Notes: generated from the sequence alone by a model not told the origin. A DNA stretch of 25,301 nt from Acidobacteriota bacterium (GCA_027038695.1 JALWHA010000279.1:1-25301), one strand, 5' to 3'. Shown: positions 1 to 8,389, numbered from the stretch's first letter. Translations and numbers: made by a program.

Positions 1-719
1 CTGTTCGCTCCTTTTAAATACTCGCTAAAGTACCTGTCAAGGTCTTCTTCGGTGTATCCACAAATGTCTGAGAATTTCCTGTTTACCGTTATGTCGTATA
101 AGTTATTCAGTTTGCTGAACAGATTAACTTTGCTGAATTTTGTAACACCTGTTAAAAGCACAAACCTTAAATATTCGTCCAATCCCTTAATCACTCCGTA
201 GAAGTTTGAGAGCAGATCCCTTATCTCCTCCGCCAATTCAGGCTTTTCAATATTGTCAAGTATAGGTTTATCGTATTCGTCTATGAGGATAACGACAGGT
301 TTTTGATATTTCTGGTATGCTTTCCTTATCAATTCATTAAAGCAGTTTACAAACCCCTTTTCTTTGCATTTAATTCCCAATCTTTCCTGATGCTCGTTTA
401 ATACGGCGTTAATTCTGTCTATAAAGTTTTCTACAGAATTAAATAAACCAATTGAGAAGTCTATTCTGATAACGGGAAACTTCTCTTCCCAATTCCATTT
501 GTCGTATATGTATAAGCCTTTGAATAAGTCTTTATTTCCCTCAAAAATGTGTTTCAATGTATCAACGGTCAAAGTTTTTCCGAATCTTCTGGGACGAGAG
601 AGGAAGAAATAATCCCCTGAATCTATTAATTGCAATATATTTTTTGTTTTATCCACATAAAGGCGATTACCTTTGATTATCTTCTCTAAACTGTTCAAAC
701 CAATAGGCAGTTTTTTCAT
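1..719 (-). CDS. AAA-ATPase-like protein (PF09820 type), C-terminus cut by window edge
   Basis: I translated this from the reverse complement: 239 residues from an ATG at 719, still open at base 1. It shows the pattern of the 'predicted AAA-ATPase' family that usually carries a C-terminal PD-(D/E)XK nuclease-like domain: an N-terminal MKKLPIGLNSLEKII, a modified Walker A loop FLSRPRRFGKT (residues 39-49, Lys48), Walker B VVILIDEYDKPI (142-153) and a sensor-like LLTGVTKFSK (189-198). The nuclease-like domain, if present, lies outside the window. AGGAGC about eight bases upstream of the ATG is a good ribosome site, and a TATAAT lies further up. These genes are typical of accessory regions and often multicopy. 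Their biological role is not established. The family call is solid; any function is not. Confidence 0.85.
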   Translation of the reverse strand, partial: MKKLPIGLNSLEKIIKGNRLYVDKTKNILQLIDSGDYFFLSRPRRFGKTLTVDTLKHIFEGNKDLFKGLYIYDKWNWEEKFPVIRIDFSIGLFNSVENFIDRINAVLNEHQERLGIKCKEKGFVNCFNELIRKAYQKYQKPVVILIDEYDKPILDNIEKPELAEEIRDLLSNFYGVIKGLDEYLRFVLLTGVTKFSKVNLFSKLNNLYDITVNRKFSDICGYTEEDLDRYFSEYLKGAN

Positions 720-754
720 AGAATTTGCTCCTGAAGTTATTTTTTTCTATAAAA

Positions 755-760
755 ATTATA
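755..760 (-). promoter_or_regulatory. Putative -10 box for the AAA-ATPase gene
   Basis: On the minus strand this reads TATAAT, about 35 bases upstream of the ATG at 719 and ahead of the AGGAGC ribosome site. No convincing -35 hexamer sits 16-18 bases further up, so this is a partial promoter call only. Confidence 0.4.
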
Positions 761-794
761 ACATAGATAAAGAGTGATGGGTAAGTAGTGGAAA

Positions 795-835
795 GTGTCT
801 GATATCCCGTGTCCCGTCCTGATATAGGTTGACAC
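795..835. repeat. Imperfect inverted repeat in the AAA-ATPase/kinase-pseudogene gap
   Basis: GTGTC at 795-799 is complementary to GACAC at 831-835. Inside it ATATC (802-806) can pair with GATAT (821-825), leaving a GC-rich centre around CCGTGTCCCGTCC. The 720-901 gap is otherwise AT-rich, and a G-rich tract (843-863) follows. It could be a weak terminator, a relic of a mobile-element end, or chance. No transposase remains were found in the 182-base gap. Confidence 0.25.
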
Positions 836-901
836 AAAAAATCGGGAGGGGGAATGGGGACCCTTTTTATTGCTTATTAAACTATAAATTTGTTGTTTTT
901 T

Positions 902-2259
902 TTATTTAAAGTCAGGGTTCAGGATGTTAATGTTTTCCCTGTATAAAATTGGGCGGAATAATTCGGTGGGATAGGGTTTGTTGTCAATTACAAAGTTTAT
1001 GTGCTTTTCCCCGTTTTTTGAGCAGGTGTAATAGCCTTTTGATGTGATAATTACCCATTCACCGTTGGTTAAATAAACAAGTTGCGCAACCTCTTTACCT
1101 GTGTTTACATCCCATAGCCTGACAGTTACGTCGTAACTTCCTGAAACAATATATCTTCCGTCAGTGCTGAAGGAGACAGAAGAAACCCAAGATGTATGTC
1201 CTGTACTTGGCAATACTTCTAATTTTAGATCTTTATCCGCGCCTAACTGTTTTAATGCTTTTATATACCTTTCATTCCCTGTCTTTTTATACAATGCAAG
1301 GTAAAAGTTTAATCTATACCACAGGGTGTTTGCTATCTCTTCTCTGTGTTTTCCTGTTTTTACAAAATAGTCAATTAATTCAATGTCGCTTTTGGTTTTT
1401 AACTTTTCCCATTCTTCCTGTTCCTCTGTTTGAGAAAGTTGTTCAAGCTTTCTCTCTTCAATTGTTATGCTTTGCCTTGAATCTATTGTTGAATAGTGAG
1501 GGTTTTTGAGTCTTTCTTCAATCTTTTTTAAGTCTTCAAGGATTTCCTCTGCTGTTTTGTACCTTTTTGCTTTATCCTTCTCAAGGCATTTCATTATCAG
1601 GTTGTTCATTCCTTCAGGAATAGAGGGATTGTAATCTCTGGGAGGTTTAGCTTTTTCATTTTTGATTTTGTAAAAGAGTTCTCTATTGTCTCCTCCTGAG
1701 AAGGGATAAAACCCGGTTAGGAGTTTGTATGCTATTACCCCGAATGACCATATGTCTATCTGTTCATTAAAGAGGGTTTTCACGCTTTCCTCATCTATTT
1801 TTTCTCCCTTTTTTAGCCTCTCTATGTAATCTATCTGCTCCGGGCTTAGATAAAGGGGGGTGCCTGCGTGAAGGTCGCTTCTTGAAAATAGGGAGATATT
1901 ACTTTGTGATTGCAATAACTCCATTGTTTTGGTTGGTGTCTGGATAGATAACCCAAAGTCTATTATCTTTATCTTTTTATCTTCTGTTATTAGAATGTTG
2001 TTTAGGGTCAGGTCTTTGTGAATTATTCCATTTTTGTGGCAATAGGATAGACCTTCAAGCATCTGTTTGAATATTGAGATTGCGTTTTCTTCTTTCCTGT
2101 ACCACTTTCCCATTTCTTGATTTTTAATGATTGGTTTAGTGTTTTACCTTCAATATGCTCTTCTATCAGGCAGAATAAACCCAAAAAATGAAATACATTT
2201 TCAAATTTGACTATATTTTGGTGTTTTAGTTCTTTTACCGTCAAAAATTGTTTGTTTTT
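902..2259 (-). pseudogene. Decayed Ser/Thr protein kinase-WD40 gene
   Basis: Two minus-strand frames together read as one kinase. The upstream frame (2259 down to about 2110) gives the end of helix C and the hinge: ELKHQNIVKF, then LIEEHIEGKTLNQSL. The downstream frame (about 2113-902) continues with IFKQMLEGLSYCHKNG, catalytic loop HKDLTLNNIL (Asp34, Asn39 of that frame), DFG at 52-54, the SPE version of APE at 90-92 and IDIWSFG. Joining them needs a -1 shift, as after a one-base deletion. The glycine loop and the ATP-binding Lys are missing; an in-frame stop at 2260-2262 closes the first frame and no N-lobe is recognisable upstream. After the kinase come a helical module (1241-1387), a single canonical WD40 repeat (1079-1213) where a propeller needs several, and the cap module shared with the next two large genes (905-1099). 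I read it as a dead paralogue. A frameshift-only loss of a still-used C-terminal part cannot be excluded. Confidence 0.8.
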
Positions 2260-2424
2260 TTATTTTGGAAAATAAAAGGGGATTAGTAAATTGTTTTTAA
2301 CGCTGATATTTCAGAATGTCTTTGTTTTTATATAGTTGCGATGTGATTTTCTTAGTATTTGAGAGGATGGATTTTTTAAGGTAAATGTATAAGATAAAAG
2401 TGTAATTTTTTTTATAATTTGAGC

Positions 2425-2454
2425 TTGACGATATTTTTTTAGTTATTCTTGATT
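2425..2454 (+). promoter_or_regulatory. Weak candidate promoter region for the kinase-WD40 operon
   Basis: In the AT-rich 247-base gap between the divergent kinase pseudogene and the GTG at 2510, TTGACG (2425-2430) is a good -35 match, but the hexamer 18 bases on is only TTGATT (2449-2454). A perfect TATAAT at 2413-2418 lies just upstream without a -35. The gap holds several long T runs and nothing recognisable as a gene, so the promoter is likely here but its position is uncertain. Confidence 0.3.
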
Positions 2455-2496
2455 TAATAAAAAATGGGTTTATATTTTAATTAATTAGATTTTTGT

Positions 2497-2512
2497 GGAG
2501 AGATTAATTGTG
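2497..2512 (+). promoter_or_regulatory. Ribosome site that sets the GTG start at 2510
   Basis: GGAGAG (2497-2502), a seven-base spacer ATTAATT, then GTG at 2510. An earlier in-frame GTG at 2495 would place this Shine-Dalgarno inside the coding sequence. The same layout precedes the paralogue at 6120 (GAGAGG, spacer TTAAATT, GTGAGT), which supports 2510. Confidence 0.7.
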
Positions 2513-5500
2513 AGTGAAGATAGATTAAATAACTACCTGAATGATGAGGGTAATCCTTCAGGGATCTCAGGTACTACTGCAGATTCGGCAAGCGATAAAG
2601 ACATATCCCCTGATGAATATAAAGAGGGTGATGATTTTTTAGGATATATAATTGAGAAGAAACTTGAAAAAGATAGAAGGTTGCGTCCTTTTTCATATTT
2701 TAAGATTTTTAATTATTTTAAACTTGCAACATCTGAAATAAAAGAATATTTCCTTTTGAAAATAGTTAATAAAGAAAAGACTGTTGATGCAAGGATAGTT
2801 AATGAAATTCTTGTGTTAAAGATGCTTAAGAAGAAGTTACCCTTATTATCTTTTGCACCTAAACTTAATAAATTTGGCGAGCTTGGTAATAAAGAGAGTA
2901 AACGGGCGTACCTTATAAGAACATTTGTTGAAGGTGAGACGTTAGAGAAGTATATATTAGATGAAGATTTATACAAAACTTTAACTTTTGAAAAGAAATT
3001 AGATCTTTCAATCAAGATTCTGGATATTTTAAAGCAGTTGCATTCTATCGGTTTGGTTTATCGTGATTTAAAGCCTGAAAATATTATTCTTAATGTTACT
3101 CAGGGTTCTATAGAGCCTGTGCTGATTGATTTTGATTTAACCTGTTGCAAAAACTGTGATAAGTCCTTCCTTATTTTTGGATGTGAAGGCAGAGTCGGTA
3201 CCGTTCCTTATGTAAGTCCTGAAGTGTTAAAACAAAATGGAGGTATTTACGGGGAAGAGGTTGATGTTTGGGCATTCGGGATGTTGTTTCACAAAATATT
3301 TACAAGATATACCCCGGTTAGAGGGGACAATAAGGACCAAAAAATACGAAATATACAAAATGGGTTTTTTGATTTTAAATTAAAGGGTGAGTTGTTGGAA
3401 ATTGTAAAGTTATGTTTAGAGAAAGACTCTAAAAAGAGGATAGAAAATCTTGAAACAATTGAATCAAAATTAGAATCATTGTTGAAGAAGGAAAAATCAG
3501 AACAAAATAGTACGCAGAAGAAAAAATCACAACAAAATATTACATTGATAGACGAGTTTGAGGAAGGGGATATTGGGCAGTCTGTTGAAATAACCATGAT
3601 CGGGGAACTTTCGTATGACAGAAGTAAGATTAGTAAAGTTTTAAATTCAGATGAGAGTGGCAGAAAAAACCCGGGTTCTGAAACGGCAGAAGAAAAGCCT
3701 TATAAAGACTTGTATGAAGAAAACGAAAATCTCAAGGTTGAGAACAAAAGTGAAGAAGAAGCACGAGAGGAACCGATTGAGGAAGAACAAGAAGATAAGG
3801 TCGCTCAACAACCTGTAAATAAGACGGTGGCACATGATACAGAGGATGAAGAGCAAAATGTTTTAGTTGATCAAGCAGAGAAAGAAAATGTAATTAATGT
3901 GGATACGGATGATGAGAGTGATATTGTTGTATTAGAAATAGATGCAGATTCTTCGGAAGAAGAAATTCAACCGAATGTTGATAATGAAAGGGTATATGAC
4001 GAGAAAGAAGGACCGTCGGTAATTATTGTTGAAGATGACGAAGCTATAGATGATACTACCGATTTGGTTAAAGAGATAGAAAATAGGCCGGATTCAAAGA
4101 AGAAAAGCAGATTAAAAGTTGTAATTTTTTTCTTATTGGGATGTTATGTTTTTCTTAAGATAGGCGGTTTTGACCCGTGGAATGCTTTAAGAAATTCTAT
4201 TATCACGGTTAAAGAAGTTGCGTTAGTTTCTTTAGAGGGAGGAACTCATTCCATTAGAAAGGGTACTGTAGAAAAGGAAAATTTTGTTGAAAGAAGTAAT
4301 GAAGTCCCGGGAAATAGATTTCCCCAAACAGATACGAATCCTGTTTCTAACAAAAAGGTTGACCGAGAAAATATGGTGGAGGTAGAAAGGAAAGATGGGA
4401 ATTTAAAAAAGAATTCAGAAAACAAAGACAATGGCAATGAGGGAGAGATTCGTGTTTTTATTACTGAGAGCAAAGAGGTTGAGAGAAAAGAGCCGGTAAA
4501 TAATGAGAGAAATCTTAATAGTGATGTAGAACGGGAGGTTAAATCAAATAGACATAATAGCCGTGAAAGGAAAGGTTCTTATGCCTATTACGATGAGGGG
4601 GATTATAATGAGGAGAGTGAATTCAGGCAGGCTGAACAACTTGGTGTGGATGCTTTAATGGAGTTTTTTTTGAAGTATGGAAGCCATAAAAGAGAGATTA
4701 AGGATTTTCTGGGGGAGAATGCTGATTTTTATGTATGGAAGTATTCTTTTTTAAATAATGATAGGTATTTGTATGCACTCAAGTATATCCTGGGAGACGA
4801 TTATAAGCCTGCAACTGTAACTATTGCTACTTCTGATTCTATGCCGATTATTAAGGTATTTTTTGTTCGGGAAAACGATTTGATAGTATGCACGGAAAAT
4901 AGTGTTTTCCTTTTTAATTTAGAGATTAACAAATTGCTTTCAGGTATTGACATTAACACTATTAACAAAGAGAACGGGGTAAGCGGGAGAGATGAGATTT
5001 CAAGTTTTGCTGCAGATAAAGGTTTGTTTAATTGTTTTTTGGGAACAAAGCGCGGTTTTATTTATCAAATAAGTGTTAAAGATAAAATAACACCTGAAAA
5101 TACCACTTTTCTTTGTAATACCGGAGGTGAAGTTACTTGCATGAATTTGGGGATGTATAAAAATAAAAAGTATTTGATTTTCGGTACAGGTACAGGTGTT
5201 TTAGGCAGTGTTTCTTTACAGGATTATACATTGAAAAAGCGAACAAGAGGAGAGAGCGAGCCTGTTGTGTCATGCGTATTAAACGGTGATTTTTTATATG
5301 CAAGTTATAGTGACGGGTATATTTATGAGTATTTTTTCTTTCAAAATTCACATAGTGAGAGGTGTTATTATGATTTTTATAAACACTTTTTCTCTTCGGT
5401 TAAATTCTTGTATCCCGTTTCGTCTGAAAAAGGACGGAGGTTTTTTGTTTGTGATGAAAAAGGCAATATCTATGAGTTGTTAGTTCTTGGGAAGGGTAAA

Positions 5501-5950
5501 GGAAATTGGGATTTTTTGAACAAATACAAATGCTCGGGAAATTCTCCCGTTAGTTTTTGTGATTATTCATCGTTAAGGCATTTTCTTATTGGATATAAAA
5601 ACGGTGAAATTAGAATTTTAAAAGGTAAGGAGTTACAAAAATTATTTGGCCATACAAACGCTGTTACATTTTTAAAAGAGTTTTCTTTACGAGGTAGAAT
5701 TTACTTGTTAAGTGCAAGTGACGACGGAACAATAAGACTTTGGGATGAGAAAAGAGGTAAAGAGATATCGCAACTTGTTTGTTTTAAAGACGGGGAATGG
5801 GCAATGATTACGCAGAAGGGTTTTTATTCCTGTTCGGAAGGCGGGGAGAAACACCTTGTATTTTATGTAAATAATAAAATTTTCTCTTCTAAATACTTCC
5901 ACCGGATTTTGTACAGGACAAGAGTAAGGTTTTTACAACCGGAAGATTGA
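2510..5950 (+). CDS. Ser/Thr protein kinase with one TM segment and a WD40 domain
   Basis: 1146 residues from the GTG at 2510. Kinase domain about 45-325: Lys84 in EYFLLKIV, catalytic loop VYRDLKPENIIL (Asp186, Asn191), VGTVPYVSPE (Glu238), VDVWAFG. The metal-binding motif reads DFD (207-209) instead of DFG, and no GxGxxG loop is visible, so catalysis may be altered. Then come an acidic, low-complexity linker (about 330-530), KKKSR and one hydrophobic segment VVIFFLLGCYVFL (about 537-549), a charged linker (560-700), a helical module (706-761), a divergent WD40 propeller (about 775-1080, last blade canonical, ending SASDDGTIRLWD) and a 60-residue cap. Positive-inside rules put the kinase in the cytoplasm and the propeller in the periplasm, which is odd because the related 746-residue protein has no export signal. 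The layout resembles PknB-type receptor kinases, but with a WD40 part instead of PASTA repeats. Substrates and ligands are unknown. Confidence 0.88.
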   Translation: MSEDRLNNYLNDEGNPSGISGTTADSASDKDISPDEYKEGDDFLGYIIEKKLEKDRRLRPFSYFKIFNYFKLATSEIKEYFLLKIVNKEKTVDARIVNEILVLKMLKKKLPLLSFAPKLNKFGELGNKESKRAYLIRTFVEGETLEKYILDEDLYKTLTFEKKLDLSIKILDILKQLHSIGLVYRDLKPENIILNVTQGSIEPVLIDFDLTCCKNCDKSFLIFGCEGRVGTVPYVSPEVLKQNGGIYGEEVDVWAFGMLFHKIFTRYTPVRGDNKDQKIRNIQNGFFDFKLKGELLEIVKLCLEKDSKKRIENLETIESKLESLLKKEKSEQNSTQKKKSQQNITLIDEFEEGDIGQSVEITMIGELSYDRSKISKVLNSDESGRKNPGSETAEEKPYKDLYEENENLKVENKSEEEAREEPIEEEQEDKVAQQPVNKTVAHDTEDEEQNVLVDQAEKENVINVDTDDESDIVVLEIDADSSEEEIQPNVDNERVYDEKEGPSVIIVEDDEAIDDTTDLVKEIENRPDSKKKSRLKVVIFFLLGCYVFLKIGGFDPWNALRNSIITVKEVALVSLEGGTHSIRKGTVEKENFVERSNEVPGNRFPQTDTNPVSNKKVDRENMVEVERKDGNLKKNSENKDNGNEGEIRVFITESKEVERKEPVNNERNLNSDVEREVKSNRHNSRERKGSYAYYDEGDYNEESEFRQAEQLGVDALMEFFLKYGSHKREIKDFLGENADFYVWKYSFLNNDRYLYALKYILGDDYKPATVTIATSDSMPIIKVFFVRENDLIVCTENSVFLFNLEINKLLSGIDINTINKENGVSGRDEISSFAADKGLFNCFLGTKRGFIYQISVKDKITPENTTFLCNTGGEVTCMNLGMYKNKKYLIFGTGTGVLGSVSLQDYTLKKRTRGESEPVVSCVLNGDFLYASYSDGYIYEYFFFQNSHSERCYYDFYKHFFSSVKFLYPVSSEKGRRFFVCDEKGNIYELLVLGKGKGNWDFLNKYKCSGNSPVSFCDYSSLRHFLIGYKNGEIRILKGKELQKLFGHTNAVTFLKEFSLRGRIYLLSASDDGTIRLWDEKRGKEISQLVCFKDGEWAMITQKGFYSCSEGGEKHLVFYVNNKIFSSKYFHRILYRTRVRFLQPED

Positions 5951-6022
5951 GTTTCGGAAAGAGGTGTTTTTTGAAGTTTGTTGTAAATAGGTTTGAGAAA
6001 ACAACTTAAAGGAATTATATGT

Positions 6023-6136
6023 ATGCTGTTTCTTAAAGACCGGTGGAAATGTGATATAGGAGTGGTATCGTATTCGGTTTATAGAGAATTTTTAAGAAAA
6101 AAAATTGAGAGGTTAAATTGTGAGTTTAAGTCATGA
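6023..6136 (+). other. Possible 37-residue leader reading frame
   Basis: In the 169-base gap between the two WD40 genes an ATG at 6023, preceded by AAAGGA nine bases upstream, opens a 37-codon frame. It ends at a TGA at 6134-6136, 14 bases past the next GTG start at 6120. The peptide (MLFLKDRWKCDIG...) matches nothing I know. The overlap would allow translational coupling to the WD40 gene, but a frame this short can arise by chance. Confidence 0.2.
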
Positions 6137-8360
6137 TTTTGAATGGCATGAAGCGTTAAATTCCGATGAGGAAAAATTGATAGATTATTATTTGATGCAT
6201 AGAGACCGGGTTGATAAAGTAAAAGAGATAATTGGTGACAGGCTTAATCCTTTGCTTGCTATGTATTCAAGGTTGAATTTAAAAAAATATACTCACGCCT
6301 TGCTTAAATTAGGAGCCAAAAGGGAGTTTTTGTCCCGAGAGTTTGAGGTATTTCCCCTTTTGCAGGATAATGCGGAGATGACCTCTCTTATGTTTTTAAA
6401 TAATAAATACCTTGTTGCCGGAAATAGCGAGGGGGTTGTAAGGTTCTGGGATCTTGAGAAAGGCAGGTTTGCAAAGTGTTTTGACGCACATGAAGATGAG
6501 GTATCCTGCTTTGCAAAGCTACGAAACAATCGTTATTTTTTTTCCGCCGGGAGGGACGGGGTTATCAGGATGTGGGATAGGCGATTAGGGAGATGCCGTA
6601 GAGAATATTATATTAATGATAAAGGTGTTACCTCCATGGCTTTATTTAATGACGAAATGTTTTTTGTTTTAGGAGGCGCAGACGGTTACATTAGTATCTG
6701 GGATGTTAAAAACGGCAAGGAGTTGAAGAAAACACAGGTATTTGACCGTGGTATCAATAGTTTGTTGGTATTGGAAGATAAGGATGTAATAATTGTTTCA
6801 AGTTTTTGGGGGGAAGTAAAGGTTTTGGATTTGAGCCTTTTTGTTAAGCATTCCTTTACCTCGCAGCGCATATTTTCTAATGTCAGTTTTTCGGTTGACC
6901 AAAGCGGAGAATATGTGCTTCTGGTTTTAGAAGATCTTGGAGGGGTTATTCTAAGTGATCAGGATGTTGAATTCTCATATTACGATTTTAATACCGAATG
7001 CTCTAAAACACTTTTTGGGGGTTTTTATAAAGATAGTGATTTTGTTCTCACTGTGTGCGAAGATAAGATTATTCGCTGGAATTTAGAAGAGGATGATTAT
7101 AAGAAAGATGTAAAAGATTTTGCTGATTTTACTATTTCGGTGGCGTGTATGGACAACAATAGGGATTTGCTTGCGTTGGGAGGGAAAAACGGTGAGTTAG
7201 CAGTGTGTAGATTAAATAATGAGTATAGCGAGAAAATTGTCTCAAAGTTTCATTTTTATTCATTAAACCCCGGCAATGCTATTAAGTGTGCATTGCTTGA
7301 TGCTAAAAATGATACCTTTTTAATATTGGATAAGAACTATTACCTGCATTTCTGGGATTTAAATTCCGGAAAACTCTCAAAAACACTTCCGTATTCATTA
7401 AATGTTGGCGAGGTATGCGCCTTTTGTGAGAAAGAAGATTGTCTTGTTTACGGTGATATATTAGGCACGGTTGAGGGGTACTTGATTGACGGCAATAAGA
7501 GTTTGTTTACCCTTTTCGGTCCCCGTGAACCCGTTAAGTCTATTGATGTTGCAAAGAACGAGAAAGTAGTGGCGATTTTAACCGAGAGAGGTCGTCTTGT
7601 TGTTTTTGATTTGAAAAATAATAGGGTGAACATTAAGACACTTAAGATTCAGGATAATATTGCAGGTTTTAGAGTTTCTGATGACGGGAAGTTTTTAATA
7701 GTTGTTATAGAGCATTTGAATAATCATTTTGATATTTTTTTTATAGAAGATATGAGTGTTATTATTGTAAACCGCTATAATATTGAAACACTTAAATTAG
7801 AGAGCCAATTTGTAAGGGAATGGCGCAACTACGGCCTGGTCTCTTCAATTTCCCGTATTTATAATGAAAGATTTTGGGCTTATGCGAAAGGGAGTAGTAT
7901 TTTACTTTATGATTTTTATGAAAATAAAATGGTAAAAGAGTGGTCAGAGGATGGGGGTAGAATTGATTCTCTCGCTTTTACTAAGGACGGCAGGTATATT
8001 TTGTCTTTGGATAGGTTCGGTACTATTCGGGTTCGCGATATGACAAATTTTTTGTTGGTAAAAAAAATTAAAGTCAAAGGAAAAGACATTTTTACTCTTA
8101 AGGACGGCAGGCATTTTGTTACGGTAGATTATAAAAAGGGCACGGTATATTTGTGGGATATTTATTCGGATAATGAGATTGCGAAATTTATTTGTTTCAG
8201 TCCTAAGGATTGGGTTACTTTAACGCCTGAAGGGTATTATAATTGTTCTAATTCCGGTTTAAAGTATCTGGGTTTTGCAATCGGCACCGAAGTTTTTTCT
8301 CCCTCGTACTTTGATTGGAAATTGTTTAAGGGGGATTTGCAGTTGTTGAATTTTCAATAA
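6120..8360 (+). CDS. WD40-repeat protein, kinase-less paralogue of the upstream kinase
   Basis: 746 residues from a GTG with GAGAGG seven bases upstream. Residues about 15-66 are the helical module also found in the two kinase genes (KLIDYYLMH...IIGDRLNPLLAMYS...YTHALLKLGA). Residues about 75-680 form a long WD40 stretch, enough for two propellers. Blades are clear at GNSEGVVRFWDLEKG, SAGRDGVIRMWDRRLG, GGADGYISIWDVKNG and near the end GTVYLWDIYS; others are degenerate. Residues 683-746 are the shared cap (WVTLTPEGYYNCS...YLGFAIG...). There is no signal peptide or TM segment, so it should be cytoplasmic, and there is no kinase or other enzyme motif. It starts where the kinase proteins' helical module starts, so it may act as a scaffold or sensor for the kinase or for the PLD-type protein 29 bases downstream. 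That role is inferred from context. Confidence 0.85.
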   Translation: MSLSHDFEWHEALNSDEEKLIDYYLMHRDRVDKVKEIIGDRLNPLLAMYSRLNLKKYTHALLKLGAKREFLSREFEVFPLLQDNAEMTSLMFLNNKYLVAGNSEGVVRFWDLEKGRFAKCFDAHEDEVSCFAKLRNNRYFFSAGRDGVIRMWDRRLGRCRREYYINDKGVTSMALFNDEMFFVLGGADGYISIWDVKNGKELKKTQVFDRGINSLLVLEDKDVIIVSSFWGEVKVLDLSLFVKHSFTSQRIFSNVSFSVDQSGEYVLLVLEDLGGVILSDQDVEFSYYDFNTECSKTLFGGFYKDSDFVLTVCEDKIIRWNLEEDDYKKDVKDFADFTISVACMDNNRDLLALGGKNGELAVCRLNNEYSEKIVSKFHFYSLNPGNAIKCALLDAKNDTFLILDKNYYLHFWDLNSGKLSKTLPYSLNVGEVCAFCEKEDCLVYGDILGTVEGYLIDGNKSLFTLFGPREPVKSIDVAKNEKVVAILTERGRLVVFDLKNNRVNIKTLKIQDNIAGFRVSDDGKFLIVVIEHLNNHFDIFFIEDMSVIIVNRYNIETLKLESQFVREWRNYGLVSSISRIYNERFWAYAKGSSILLYDFYENKMVKEWSEDGGRIDSLAFTKDGRYILSLDRFGTIRVRDMTNFLLVKKIKVKGKDIFTLKDGRHFVTVDYKKGTVYLWDIYSDNEIAKFICFSPKDWVTLTPEGYYNCSNSGLKYLGFAIGTEVFSPSYFDWKLFKGDLQLLNFQ

Positions 8361-8389
8361 AAGTTAAAGATTGTTCTGAAGGAGGCAGG

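Noticed and set aside
1192..1509. 105-codon plus-strand frame over the kinase pseudogene
   Set aside because: It is antisense to recognisable kinase linker and helical-module sequence; the hydrophobic peptide is a by-product of the A/T-rich complementary strand.
2023..2143. Programmed -1 frameshift joining the two kinase frames
   Set aside because: No convincing slippery heptamer with downstream structure is visible, and the N-lobe and most of the propeller are also missing, so decay explains it better.
2263..2494. Remains of the missing kinase N-lobe in the divergent gap
   Set aside because: I read part of the minus strand (about 2262-2400) and found stops and no glycine-loop or VAIK-like stretch.
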